Shown: one piece after another, positions 23,416 through 35,216 of the stretch | Layout: each line of letters opens with the position of its first letter | How positions within the stretch are numbered: position 1 is the stretch's first letter | Source of the DNA: Polytrichum commune | Taxonomy: Eukaryota > Streptophyta > Polytrichopsida > Polytrichales > Polytrichaceae | Length of the DNA stretch: 64,000 nt | NCBI GenBank assembly: GCA_950295325.1 | Contig: OX485809.1 | Span: forward strand, 18,492,144 to 18,556,143 | Direction of reading: 5' to 3' | Notes under the pieces: generated by a model | Told to the model about the DNA's origin: nothing | The model's database searches: none | Seen by the model: the letters and a program-made list of their open reading frames with translations, nothing else | Translations under genes and position numbers: made by a program

Positions 23416-25922
23416 ATCGTCTCGTGATTTTTTTTACCATCTTCTGATTGATGTCTTGTCATTGAGATTGAATCGGATCAGTCGAACGTCGGACGTTTAA
23501 AAAAACCTGCCTTCTCCAGTAACCCCTTAGTAATTTCTTGAAGTTTTTACAATCTTCTGATGTCTTGTAATTGAAACCAGCCAGTCGCATTTCTGAATGG
23601 TTTAGAAATTATGGTTCATCATACAATTCAACCATGGAGTGAATCATGATGCAAAATCTGTGACAATGGGAAATAGACATGCAATGCAGTTCAGATATGG
23701 AGTGTTTTATCGTTACAATGTTGGGCTTCGTGTTGGAGTATTGAGTCATTTCGTTTCGTGGCTTGCCAGGTGAGTAGCAGAGATGGGACCGAGCTACTGA
23801 CATTTGTGCCACCATTATTTCAGCTGCCCAAGCATGCCGCATGCACACCAAGCGAGTACCCTCCCTCCGTCTCCCTCCGTCTCCCTCCGCACTATGTTGT
23901 ATTTCGTGTCTGTTTCCAGAGTTGCTGGTATTTCCAGTAGAGGATTGTTTCGAGTCAGCCATAGGAACTTTTAAAATCATGTTGTCCCATTCTTCGTCCT
24001 TCATCCTTCACATACTCAAACACCCACTTCTAGACTCTGGCAGTAATGAAATCTCCCGCAATTTGGAGGTTTCATGCTTTTGGTTACTTGGATGAGAGGA
24101 CACCCAGTGATTGTGAGCCTGGAAAGTGCAGGTATCTAAATTCATTGCGGCAGAGCCAGGATGTAGGAAACCAGAGTAAACTGCTCCTGGCACTGGTCTC
24201 CAGTAGTGCAGCTGCTTTGGGAATTTTCGAAGACGATTCTCTTGTATTGCACAAGGTCAGTATTTGCTCCCATAAGTAATTTAGGTCTAAATCCTTTTTG
24301 TTCCACTTTTCTGTGCTCCTCCTGTTGCCATGTTGAAAACGGAGTAGTTTTGCACATTTGCTAGCTTTTCAAGAATTGCCTGGAACCAATGCGCACCACA
24401 CTACGTCCGATTTCTTTTGGTGGCAGAACTATAGAGTGCTTTTAATGTTTTTACGCTTTTCCCTTTGTCTCACCCTAGGTCATAACTGCATACACTGTAA
24501 GAGCAAAGCAAGGGAAAGCACAACTTCATTATCTCCGGCAGGGAGGCCCTGGTCGCATGAGTGTTGGTGGTGGCATTCGTGCACGAGAAACTGCACGACT
24601 ATTTTCTCGTATTTGCGAGGTGCTCAACATGTTCATTGATATGAATATCTTCAAATTATTGTGGCCTTGAGCTACAATCTGTTATTTGAACTCAACAAAC
24701 AGAATTATGTGTTCTGGGATTTCTGTTTTAATTAGGCTCCAGTATTCAATGAACACACTCTGAATAAGCTTTGACATGAACACTGTACACCTAGTGAAGA
24801 ATTGCACACACAACTTAACTCCACATTTCAACCAGAACAAATCCAGTGGTTGTGAATGTGTAGCTACTTAAGCACACGTCTCACACTGACAAATTTTTAT
24901 AACTTCATTTGCAGAAATTGGATGAATGGAAAGAGGAGATTGAAAGTTGCAAGTTGCTCTTCTACAGCGGTAATATGCGAGTCTGGAATGAGGTACACGC
25001 TTTTGTAACGTTTGTATTTGCTTTATTTGAAAACTACCCTAAGAAAGTAATTCTTGGACTGCACATCACTGACTCTCGACCATTGCATTTACTCCCTGCT
25101 TTTCTGATTCTCAATAATTATTGCAGGTATATGCATCTAATGATCCAAGGATACCTGTGGCAAGAGATGATGTCCGCTGGCTCAAGGTGCCCTACAGTGT
25201 TCGACAACCACGACTTCGAGAGCTTCAAAGGTGGGTACCAGATTTCTGTTGTCTTGTCCAATGTCGGTCTGGTATATAAGTGATTGCATGGTATCAATAA
25301 TGGTATCAAAAAACCCACTGGTGGGTATCAAAATTTTAATACCAGTCAAATGTTGATATCTGGTGGGCAGGACAAGGTGAGAATATTTGTATACCTGAGT
25401 TATTATTTGGGTCAACACCATTCTGAACCATATTGATACTAAGGTGATTTTACCTAGGTCTGAAGGTTCTTGCATGGTATATGGACCCGAATGGTATTGA
25501 ATACAAAGATACTGTCAAATATCCATACCCTACAGGTATCAAAAAATGTGAAATTCTCATTACAGATACCCGAAGGTATAAAAAGAAAGACGACACCAGT
25601 CCAACACTGGTCTTATTGTAGTAAATTATTGTCATCTCAAGAATACAGTTTACTACTTTCTTTGAATGTTTGCAATTATAGTGACAGAGACACTGATTCT
25701 TGTGGGAATAAAAATGGTTTGGAAGGCCCAATGTAAAAGTTGGACCTAGAACGCTACTCTTTTCTCTCTTTTCGGGGTTCTTGAAAGTCTTCAAATTGTA
25801 TAGCTGTGGATCAGCTTCTTCATTTGCAATAGACTAAACATTGGAGAAACTGACAAGTCTGAATGTGGTGCAGAGTTTATTATGGACTAAGCCATGGAGC
25901 AGTTGGTCGTGGAGTCCCTTGA
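22759..25922 (+). CDS. Stand-alone VLRF1 (Vms1/ANKZF1-type release factor-like) protein, 7 exons
   Basis: Exons: 22759-23376, 23770-23855, 24132-24255, 24479-24619, 24915-24992, 25127-25230 and 25874-25922. All are in phase, giving 399 residues. The longer open frame opens at a GTG, so I start at the first ATG. Residues 1 to about 75 are Met-, Arg- and His-rich with almost no acid, like a mitochondrial or dual-targeting presequence. Residues 236-384 form a VLRF1 domain: ALGIFEDDSLVLHK, YTVRAKQGKAQ with the family's key glutamine at about 291, GGGIRARETARLF, and DPRIPV...VPYSVRQPRLREL. Known VLRF1 proteins (yeast Vms1, ANKZF1) cleave peptidyl-tRNA on stalled 60S subunits. This one lacks their zinc finger, ankyrin repeats and VCP-binding tail, and stops 15 residues after the domain. 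The exon 2 donor (GTACCC) is the weakest junction. Intron 1 starts with a (CT)n run. Confidence 0.75.
23377..23413 (+). repeat. (CT)n microsatellite at the start of VLRF1 intron 1
   Basis: About 18 CT units follow directly after the exon 1 splice donor. Length variation here could influence use of that donor; this is inference. Confidence 0.9.
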
Positions 25923-27700
25923 CCTTGGTATAGATTGATTTTGTCTTATTTGTAAACACAAGGCCATTCTTTCATTATCATTTTGTGGTCTTAGATATTA
26001 AACTTCAAAACCCGGACAAAGGATTGTTTGCTGTTTGCAGTTTGAGGGCAAAAGTTTATTTAGTTAGGTCCTCATTTTGTAATCACCAGACAAACATTAT
26101 TCTTGATGATAGTACTGGATGTGCTTCCATCATTAGGTTAAAGGCCATCTTAGCTACCAAACAGAGATTTTCAAATAAAACCAGACCTTCACTCAAGGTA
26201 CAGGACTTTTCATCAAATCACAGATGAAGCATCACTGCCAAGTTTTGTGATGTGATTAGATTTTTGATTATTCAAAAGTGTGTATGCAATGTTTGTTATT
26301 GTCAAGGTGCATGTCCACAAGATATGTTCAGAACTTCAGAAGATCAAGGCCCTGTGCTTCTTTTAACATGTACAGGCAATGGCAAGGGTTCAAAGCAGAT
26401 CATTATAGTCACTGGCAAATTCTATTCAATATAGAAGGGTCTCAAATAGTTATGTTTTTTATAAGTGCACATCTCCTAGGATATGAAACACATGATTAGC
26501 ACAAGATGATTAGCAAATCCGAATCGAGGCCAGAACCATTTTTCTCATTATTTCTGGAGCTCATATGCTTTATTTATTTGTTATTATAGTGTAATTTCTA
26601 GTGCTCATTAAATGGTCACATAGGTCCCCCCCATTTATGTTGACAATTAAGCCTAAAGTGGTTATCATATTTTAAACACATAGTCCAATCTGCTTCAAAC
26701 ACACATCTCTTTGGTATTTTGTTCTTGGAGCTACACCTAGCAACTTACCACTCAAATAAAGGTGTCAATTCAAATATGGCACTGTATTAGAAATGTCTAC
26801 CTTAGTCTTCATGCATAAAAAATATACATGACACAACAGGTATTTGCATTGGTGATGGAAGTGAATGTCGTTACTAAGTTGCACACAATCTTCGAGTTTT
26901 GCTAGGTACTGTACATCATACTGAACATATTAAGAAGAAAGGATCTGGATATAATTCTTGATAATACAATGTAAAGATTGGAAAGCATCGTAAAGTATGT
27001 GGGTGTTTGGTTATTTTTCTTAATCAGAAACTTATATTAGATTGGTGTGTCTTTAAACAGTATTAACTACTCCACAATCAATTGGGAGGCCCTAATATGT
27101 ACTCAGTCAACCAATCATCAAGCATGCACTTCCAATGACCATAACTAAATCAGGGAGGTCCAAATTTCAATCTAACTTTTGCTTATATCCCCATCATAGA
27201 TTTGCTAATGTAACACACATTTCATTGTATAAATCTAATCGGCGGAACATGAAAAAGGAACCGAATAACACCCACATACCTTTACATTTGATGAAACTCA
27301 CCACTTCAAAAGTTCAGGTCAACAGCTCTGTAGAAATATCTCCAACAGCAAAATATTTATACTTTCTTGACATTAAAGCTCCACATGTCTACAATCATTG
27401 AGCAAGTAGGTCTCAAAATTTCTAGTCACCATGTAGTCCTGGTATGTCCCACCATCATATTTTTGATTTGTTGGAGTCTAATAGGAAATGGATCCCTTCT
27501 ATTACTCTACAATGTACAACCACAGGTCCTCAACTTATATTGAAAGTGATACTTGTTGCCTCCATGTCCGACTTTATTGTTCTTGAAGTACATACCATAA
27601 TACTTGATTTTAGCAGATCCAGGTTTCTCTCAACCTTCGTGATAAACATTCTGGGGTACACCACAAAAAATATGATATCAAAGTTGGACCCATTAAGAGT
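25923..27700. repeat. Convergent intergenic region with F1 MITE pieces
   Basis: This separates the 3' ends of VLRF1 (+) and pyruvate decarboxylase (-). F1 sequence is recognisable at about 26470-26790 (TGCTCATTAAATGGTCACAT, CACATAGTCCAATCTGCTTC) and near 27240-27290 (GGAACCGAATAACACCCACA). No gene is seen. Confidence 0.55.
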
Positions 27701-30700
27701 TTATTGAGGATTAGGTGGTCGGCTGTTAGCCTGTGCAACCCGTGATCCCCATTCAAGAAGTTCCTTGCTGGTGTCGTCCTTGTGGATTATGACCTCAATG
27801 AAACAGAAGCTGTCTTTCTCCTTCTGTGCCGTCGCAATTGCCTCCACAAGTTCCTCCTCTGTTCGTACCTACACAATCAGAAGCTGATATGAATATATAT
27901 CTGTTACAAAAGTGAAGGTCATCATATAGGTCCCCCAAATGATGTTGACTATTGAACCTAGAATACTTGACAAATTTTGCTCACATAGTCCAATCTCTAT
28001 TGAACATGTGTGTTTGGTTTCCAATTTTAAATCCACACCCAACCACTCACCACTCAATAATAGAAGTCCAATTAAAATATGTAACCAAATTAGGTCCGCT
28101 TACCTTACATTTGGTTACAATTTGCTGTATCAGTGAGCATGTGTGCTATTAATCTGAACAATATTTTGTAGTTCAAGGAGTCTCTAATATAGCACAGCTA
28201 GGAAAGAACAGCATTACAAATGACTCCTTAACACAAACCTCAAATAATTTCTCGATACATTACTTGTGACTTTTGTCCTTCCCACCTTTGTCTTTATTGA
28301 ACAATATGTATGACGTAGCACAATGTGCACAAACTTACCTTGCAAGTATATAGCTTCCCTTCACCATTGTGGAAGGCCTCCACCAAAGCCGTGTAGTTCC
28401 AATTTTTTATAATGTTGTAGGGGCCATCGTGGATTTCAACCTCAATTGTGTATCCACCATTGTTGATCAAGAAGATGATGGTCTTGTGCCCATTTCGTAT
28501 CATCGTAGACACATCTTGTGCTGTGACCTGGTAAGAACACCCCCATTGCGTAATTTCTTCAGGAATGCCAAAAAAGTGTTACAAACTACCAACTCATCTG
28601 GATTAATTTTATGTACTACGTGATGCTCATCGACACAATTTGACCCAGACAGCAAGAAAAATACTACAGCATCAGATGAGAATGTTCAAATTCTGACAGG
28701 CTTATGTGAGGTGGAATTTACTTGAAAGCTTCCATCACCAATGCATGATATTACACGCTTCTCTTTTGCACCTTGGGCATAGCCCAATGTGGCTCCCACC
28801 GACCACCCAATTGACCCATATTGCATTTGAAATTCATAGCCACAACCGATGGGTAGCTTAAGTTTCTGGCAATTGAACCATGAGTCTCCTGTTTCAGCTA
28901 TAACAGCTGTGTCACTTGATAACATTCCCTGAAAAATAAAAATAAAACATCAATGTGCACGTGCATATCAGCTACTCTAATTACAGCTTACATTCACATG
29001 GGAAAGTCAAACTGGTAGCCAAAATGTAATGAAACAAAATCAACTAGATTTTGAAACCTAATTACATATTTAGAAGAGGAAGGACCTGAATGTGTTGAAG
29101 AAATTGATAGTTTACATTGACATGTCAAAGTCAACCTCATAGCCAAAATGTAAGTGAAACAGAGACTAACAGAAACAACTAGAGTTTTTGCAACCTGATC
29201 TACAAAATAGAAGGGGGAGGACTGAATGTGTTTAAGAAGGTTGACAGCTTATATTCACATGTCAGAGTCGACCTCATAACCAAAATGTTACTGAAACAGG
29301 AAAAAACAAACAAAAATTAAAATTTGAAGCCTGATTTACTGAACAGCAGAGGGGGGGCACCTGAATGTGTTTGAAGAGGTTGATAGTTTTGAGAGGCTCC
29401 CCAGGCTTTTGTTTGAGTGCAACACTGGGAGGGACATACATGCGGTTGTAGGCTTCCAATGATGTCGGGTTTCGCTTCACTTTCTTTGCCAATGCCTCCA
29501 AGAAATCCTTCATTAACACGCACCCAAACGACGGACCATTTCCAACAACCACACGGTCCGGCTGCAGAGTAATCGATTTTTCCTTCTTGCAAAGAAGCGA
29601 GTATCCAACAGAGCTTCACCACATCCAAATTTCCAGATCTTTAGCCCTGTCGACTGGAGTGTTGTCAACACTATAATTTACATGTGGATGACGGGTTTCA
29701 AGTTAATCATACATAGTTTGAACATCTTAATCATGTAATGAATAAGATACTCATATGAGCTCCGAAAATTATGAGGCAAATGGCTTCAAGCATGATTTGG
29801 ATTTGTTAATCATCTTGCACTAATTGCATGTTTCATCTCCTACGAGAAGTGGGTGCAGACAGAAAAGTATCCAAATAACACACATCTACCTAAGGGCCAC
29901 TGAACAATCCAGGTGAAATAAAGAATGGTAGGATATGAAAATAAACTACTTGGGAATATTCCAAACATGAATCAAATATATGAAATACCCTATGAATATG
30001 CGCATTACTTCATCGCCCACCTAAAAATGCCCCTTGATCTCAGATGGTTCGTATTTCTACAAGGAGTGACCCCTCCAAGGTGTCATGATATATCTAGATT
30101 GACACAGCTTAAGGTAGATAGGTATTAAATGGTTACATTTCTGACTAGCCCATTTCTCCTAGAATATGAAACGCGCTATTAGTACAAGATAGTTAAGCAA
30201 TCCACATCAAGAAGGTAGCCGCTTTCCTTATAATTTTCTGGAGCTCATATGAATATCTTAATCATTATCGAAGTGAAGATTAGTGTGCTCATTAAATGGT
30301 CATATAGACCCCCCCCCCACCCCTGATTATGTGGAACTCTAAACCTAGAATGGTTATCATATTTTGAGCACGCAGTCCAATCTCTTTAAAACCCATAACG
30401 TCATTTGATGTCCGTTCTTGGAGCCACACCAAACCACCGGAATATAGGTATTCTCATATGGAAAGTAACCGAATAAGGGTTGCCTAGCTTGTATGCAGGG
30501 TGTAATAATTGAAATAATAAACTGACCTGTAATCATTGAAAACTGGCCCTGCAAACAGATAGATGTCGGCCGACTCGACAATTTCGGATGTGCACGGTGA
30601 GCTGACTGAACCCCAGTAGGTGCCGATAAAATTCGGGTGCTCTTCTGACACTAAACCTTTTGCCGCCGGTTGGATGGCCATCGCATACCCACATGCTGTA

Positions 30701-32913
30701 GCCAACTCCTCAAATGCTTTATTTGCCTTTGCCACTCGAATTTTGGGACCGGCTACAAGCACAGGTTTCACACTCTTGTTTAGAATATTGCCAACCACTT
30801 CCACAGCAGCTTCCAGGGACAGTGGGTTTGTCTTCATGTTCCCAATCCCATACAATCTGCACACCATCAAGAGGGAAGAGAGATCCCACATTTAGGGCCA
30901 CTTTAAACTAGAGCTTGAGGGCCCATAACCACTGAAATCTGAAATCTATTCTTGGTGGAAAATGCTTAAGACTGTCCCACATCACTTCACACTCGAGCTT
31001 GAGGGCTCATGACCACTGAATTCTAGATTCTATCAGTGGTGGAAAATGCTTAGACTGTACCACTTCACTTCCCGCTAGAGCTTGAGGGCCCATAACCACT
31101 GAAGTCTAAAATCTATCATTGATGGAAAATGCTTAATCTGTCCCACTTCACTTTCACACTCGAGCCTGAGGACCCATGACCACTGAATTCTAAATTCCAT
31201 CGTTGGTGGAAAATTCTTAGACTGTTTCACTTCACTTCCCACTAGAGCTTGAGGGCCCATGACCACTAGAATCTAAAATCTCTAATTGGTGGAAAATGCT
31301 AATGGATGGAAAAACCTACATGAAGTCCTACATGACAAGTAATGGGTAACATTTTATGGTCTCCCAGATTTTGCGTCAAGCCTGCCTCAAAGAGGTGGGT
31401 GTAACAAAAAACCGACCAGGAGACCGCGATACTTCAAATCAGGTCACTAACCCTTGATTTTTTATTACTTAAAGTGTAGAAGGGGCCCACATGATCAATA
31501 CGACGGTAATAAAAATAGCATCCTCTTGCGAGCCCGGTCACCTATGCCTTTACACTACACTTGAAGGCCCGTCACCACACAAAATTCAATTTCAATCTTC
31601 CATAGTACAGGCTCCAGATGAGTTTCAAGGGCCCATCGACAATTTCATGGTCACAGCCCTTGATAATTCAATGAAACAACATAAGTTGTATCTCCATAAG
31701 TGTGAGGTTGAAACTTCACTGCATTCTCTGCCAGATTTGCACCTGGCGCTTCATGGGTTAATCTACTGTGAATTTGATAACAATCATAGAGTTGCATTTA
31801 TAACTATGACAGAAAGGATTTTAGGCACATTGTGAGAATCACTACCTTCCTGGATCTGGACCCTGGGTGAGGGAGTATGGAAGGGGCGCTGATTTAAAAG
31901 ATGGATGTGGGAGGGAAGGCAAATTGCAGCTGATGCTTATGTACACAGGTTTGCTTTGTGCAATTGCAGTCGAAATTGCTCGGTCGATTAGCTCATGCGC
32001 ATCATCCAAGCTTTGGATCACCACCTTTTGTTCCAAAAACACACTGCCAGATTGTCAGTGTGCAATAGAGTTATTTGTAAAGCAAAGCACATGATACCAT
32101 GGATTTAGTCCCAAACCCTGAGTTTACGCAAATTAACACAAATGTTTGGTGTGCCTCCAAAAACAGATACCCAAAAAGACACATGTTTAAAGGAGATTGG
32201 ACTGAGATGCTCAAAACATGCTAACCATTCTAGGTTCAATAGTCAACAGAATTGGGGGGGACCTATATGATCATTTAATGAGCACGAGAATCTTCACTTT
32301 GATAATGGATACGATATTCATATGAGCTCCAAAAATTATGAGGAAATTGTTTACGGCCTCGATTTGGATTTGCTAATCATCTCACCCTAATCGTGTGTTT
32401 CCTAGCCTAGGAGAAACGGGCTAGTCGGAAACAGGAACCATTTAAGACCCATCTATCTACCTTACATACCTGGCAACAAGTGATTTCCTTGAAGCATCGA
32501 GTTTCTTGACCCCAATCGGGTTCGCCGATCGTGTGATGGAGGATGTGATTGGTTCCAAAATCATTTGAATTCGGCCCACCCGCAATGCAAATGACAGGCA
32601 GATTCTCACTGTACGCGCCCGCAATCGCATTTATCACACTTAAGCCTCCCACTGTGAAGGTGACTGCGCATGCCCCGACGCCATGGGACCGAGCATACCC
32701 GTCCGCCGCGTACCCGGCATTCAATTCATTGCAACATCCGATCAAATTCAGTCCTGGTTCTGCCAACAAATGGTCCAACAGCATCAGATTGAAGTCCCCT
32801 GGAACCGAGAACACATCGTTCACTCCAATCTCCACAAGTCGGGCAGCTAAGTATCGGCCTAACGTCCTCTCGTGGTCTGGCAGTACTTCAGAAGGACTGT
32901 CATTTCCTCCCAT
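27701..32913 (-). CDS. PDC: Pyruvate decarboxylase, 7 exons
   Basis: Exons read leftwards: 32913-32470, 32024-31846, 30856-30527, 29613-29361, 28928-28722, 28527-28339 and 27868-27701. They are in phase throughout, giving 589 residues, close to the normal plant length. The enzyme is cytosolic, uses thiamine diphosphate and Mg, and converts pyruvate to acetaldehyde and CO2 in ethanolic fermentation. Visible hallmarks are the cofactor-activating Glu63 in [15 protein letters not shown], the catalytic His pair in HILHHTIG (126-127), and the metal and diphosphate motif GDGSFQ (466-471) to NNGGYTIE (493-500). The end, SRPPNPQ, is typical of plant enzymes. No transit peptide is evident. The exon 2 acceptor (AAAAG before GTGGTGATC) was chosen by alignment and leaves one residue fewer than usual. 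Introns carry F1 and F2 elements and duplicated sequence. A tandem repeat lies upstream. Confidence 0.96.
27915..28110. mobile_element. F1 MITE arm in PDC intron 6
   Basis: It contains ATATAGGTCCCCCAAATGAT, CACATAGTCCAATCTCTATT, CACACCCAACCACTCACCAC and ATTAGGTCCGCTTACCTTAC. One arm and its terminal repeat are present, and the other half is missing. Confidence 0.65.
28984..29395. repeat. Three ~137-bp units spanning the PDC exon 4 end and intron 4
   Basis: CTGAATGTGT followed by TGAAGA..TTGATAG starts at 29086, 29222 (with a one-base shortening) and 29361. The last is the authentic end of exon 4. Each unit continues into AGCTTACATTCACATG and GTCAACCTCATAGCCAAAAT. Intron 4 therefore holds two diverged copies of the last ~30 bases of exon 4 plus flanking intron. 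The copy at 29086 keeps a GT after the exon-like CAG. Confidence 0.7.
29735..29895. mobile_element. F1 MITE fragment in PDC intron 3
   Basis: It contains ATGAGCTCCGAAAATTATGA, GATTTGGATTTGTTAATCAT and ends in CACACATCTACCTAAG. It is an F1 terminal half with one inverted-repeat end. Confidence 0.65.
30108..30486. mobile_element. F1 MITE, near full length, in PDC intron 3
   Basis: It starts CTTAAGGTAGATAGGTATTA and ends near AAGTAACCGAATAAGGG. The core includes TGCTCATTAAATGGTCATAT, a C-rich run, CACGCAGTCCAATCTC and GTCCGTTCTTGGAGCCACAC. The distal end is degraded and lies about 40 bp from exon 3. Confidence 0.65.
30893..31660. mobile_element. F2 MITE in PDC intron 2, enlarged by an internal tandem array
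   Basis: The left end AGGGCCACTTTAAACTAGAG is an F2 terminus. Its terminal sequence GAGCTTGAGGGCCCAT...CCACTGAA is then repeated at 30911, 30995, 31078, 31162 and 31245, five units of 83-84 bp. Beyond 31310 F2 interior sequence continues (TGGTCTCCCAGATTTTGCGT, AACCCTTGAT) to a mirrored end near 31560-31660. Confidence 0.65.
32150..32466. mobile_element. F1 MITE filling PDC intron 1
   Basis: Near full-length F1 copy: CCAAAAAGACACATG, GGAGATTGGACTGAGATGCT, ACCATTCTAGGTTCAATAGT, TTGGATTTGCTAATCATCTC and the terminal CCATCTATCTACCTTA. The terminal TAAGGTAGAT on the gene strand begins only four bases inside the intron after the donor GT, so the element abuts the exon 1 splice site. Confidence 0.75.
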
Positions 32914-33149
32914 TTCTTCAGCAGCAGCAGCAGCAGCAACAGCAACTCAGTTCTGTGGGCAGAAAAAAAACACACAGCTTAAGTTTTTCATTATTTATAG
33001 TTTTTCGAGATAAATGAAACAAGTTCATTGCTTTTTGCTTTTAAAAAAAACTTAAACGGCCCACCAGCGGCCGGCAAAAAGAGAGCAGCCCGAAACTTTC
33101 TAGGATGCGGCCTAGTGGAACCACATAATTTGCAGACAACTGAAACAAA

Positions 33150-33775
33150 GGTTAGGGTTTGGAAGGTATCCTCAAATGGATGGTGTACTCAAATTTCACA
33201 TGACAATTTTATTGCAGCTAACTTAGTAGATTTCAAGTCGTTCCTTCAAGGCCTTGGGTTAAGTGTGACTCCATTTGTTTGTTGGTGCAATCAGAAATTG
33301 ATTTTTTTGGGCGAAAAGAGGCTGAAACAAAGGATAGTTTCACATCATTTCTGTGGCCAGCCAAACAGGGTTAGGTTCTGGAAGTCATTTCAAATGGATG
33401 GTCTACTAGACTTCACATGTCCATTTCATTACAGCTAACTTAGTAGATTGCAAGTCTTGGCTTCGACTTCAAGGACTCAGACCGAGTGTGACTCCATTCC
33501 CTTTTGTTGGTGCAATTAAAAACTAAACATTTTGACAAAGATGTGGGGATCTGCCCAGAGTATTTCTGCAGCAACCCAGTTCTGTAGCCAGCCAAACAGG
33601 GTTAGGTTCTGCAAGGCATCCTCAAATGGATGGTAGACTAAATTTCACATGTCAAATTAAATTGCAGCTAGGTAGGAGATTGCAAGTCATTGCTTCAAGG
33701 TTTCCAGGTTGAGTGTGACTCCATTCTTTTGTTTGTGCGATAAAAACTTGAACTTATGAAAGCAGGCTGGATTCT
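33150..33775. repeat. Three ~220-bp tandem units upstream of PDC
   Basis: Units begin GTTAGGGTTTGGAAGG (33151), GTTAGGTTCTGGAAGT (33370) and GTTAGGTTCTGCAAGG (33600). Each contains CAAATGGATGGT, TTCACATG, TTGCAGCTA or TACAGCTA, and TGAGTGTGACTCCATT. They lie 240-860 bp upstream of the PDC start codon, in its likely promoter region. Whether they regulate PDC is not shown by the sequence. Confidence 0.7.
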
Positions 33776-34960
33776 GCACACAGCATTTCCAACTGACAAG
33801 AATCGGTGTGGAAACTATCTGTAGCACCTGCAGGGGGTCAGCATGTTTAGAATCTGGTTTGGAGCTACTAAAACATGCTTAAGAAGGATTAGTTTGGATC
33901 TGCCTTTCGTATTGTGAACGAGTTCACAGATTACAAATTCTTAGAAAGTTTTCTTAGAAATTGGAAATTTTTTACCTAGGGGTCCGGATGGTGACCCCTG
34001 CTTTCGAAAAATTCCCCTCCAAGGATTTCTACAAACGACATTTGAAAGTGGAAAAGATATCTAATTCAGACACATATGGTATTAACAGAACCCATGGCAA
34101 AAACATAATCCTCGTCACTGAACGCCTCAATTCTCTCAAAATCTACCCAAAGAAGGTTTCCAGATGGACACAAGAGCATCTAGGTACATACTCAAAGCTC
34201 TTCCTTCCCTAGCCTCCACCAACTGTCCATTTTTTTTTCTTAGAATTGACAACAAACACTAGGGAGTCTGCATGGTGCCTATCCTTCCTTCCTTCCCTCC
34301 AAAAATAAACTCCAGCTTCTACGTAGTTCTAAACACATCGACATCTAAAAGTGTAAACTTTCTCTAATTCAGACACACAAATGGTACCAACAGATTCCTG
34401 CCAATGCCTATGATCTCCACTCCGACCCATCTCTTCCCATCTCTTTGCACAATTCCCCTCAATCCTTAAAAACTGATTCCCCAAATTCCCAACCCATGCA
34501 AAACCTGGAGACTACAACTACTCCTGCACCCACATTCAGGTACACCTTCAAGCCTAACCTAACATTCATCCCCCACCAAAAATTGAAGGTATAATTAACC
34601 ACAACTGACCTCTTCACTGCACAACCCAGGTCTCCCAAAACTCCAAGCTGCGACTCTGGCTACAATATCCTGCAACCAAAACAACTCCACCACTGCATCC
34701 AGCCAAACCAGCCACTGCAGTGCCCAGTGAGATCTGGTTGAATTTAAGGACGAGATGGAGGAGGAATTCTTCTGCTTTTCCAAGTGCTGACGGTGGCGGC
34801 ACACTAGTGATGCATGCAATTGCATATATTTGGTCGTCATTGGGGGGGGGGGTGCCACGTGGAAGCCTCAAGTCCAGCCCACAAACAACAAGAGAAGCCA
34901 CCTTACAGGCTCCTTTCCTAACTGGACTTGATTGGTGTGCCCAAATGAAAGGAAATCGAT
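33776..34960. other. No gene seen
   Basis: A loosely duplicated segment is present: TCTAATTCAGACACATATGG near 34060 resembles TCTAATTCAGACACACAAAT near 34364. A run of nine G lies near 34842. No supported coding frame. Confidence 0.45.
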
Positions 34961-35069
34961 TTTAAGGTACCGAGGCCTTATGCGATATACCCGGATTAAA
35001 AGATTCAATGTTGGATTATGCAAGTAAGGAAGACAAATCATATTTTGTTGTACTTAGCATGTGAGCAGA

Positions 35070-35216
35070 CATAACATTATTCAGATCCATAACAATGTTG
35101 TGTGGGACTGACAGTATTTTGTGGAATATTTCTCACATTCAGTCTGAATGTGGGGAATATTCTACAAAATAATGTCAGTCCCACACAACATTGTTATGGA
35201 TCTGAATAATGTTATG
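35070..35216. mobile_element. Fold-back MITE, 147 bp, inside the left TIR
   Basis: The whole element is an inverted repeat: arms of about 73 bp starting CATAACATTATTCAGATCC and ending with the reverse complement. A few mismatches lie near the centre. The right TIR of the host element lacks this sequence, which shows it is an insertion. The two-base GA may be duplicated at the junctions. Confidence 0.85.

Noticed and set aside
32019-32043. Alternative PDC exon 2 acceptor at 32043 (GGCAG)
   Set aside because: It would put the downstream exon out of phase with exon 1; the acceptor before GTGGTGATC keeps phase and aligns with known PDC proteins.
33028-33438. 136-codon plus-strand frame upstream of PDC
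   Set aside because: It lies in the 220-bp tandem repeats, and the other units carry stops in the same phase.
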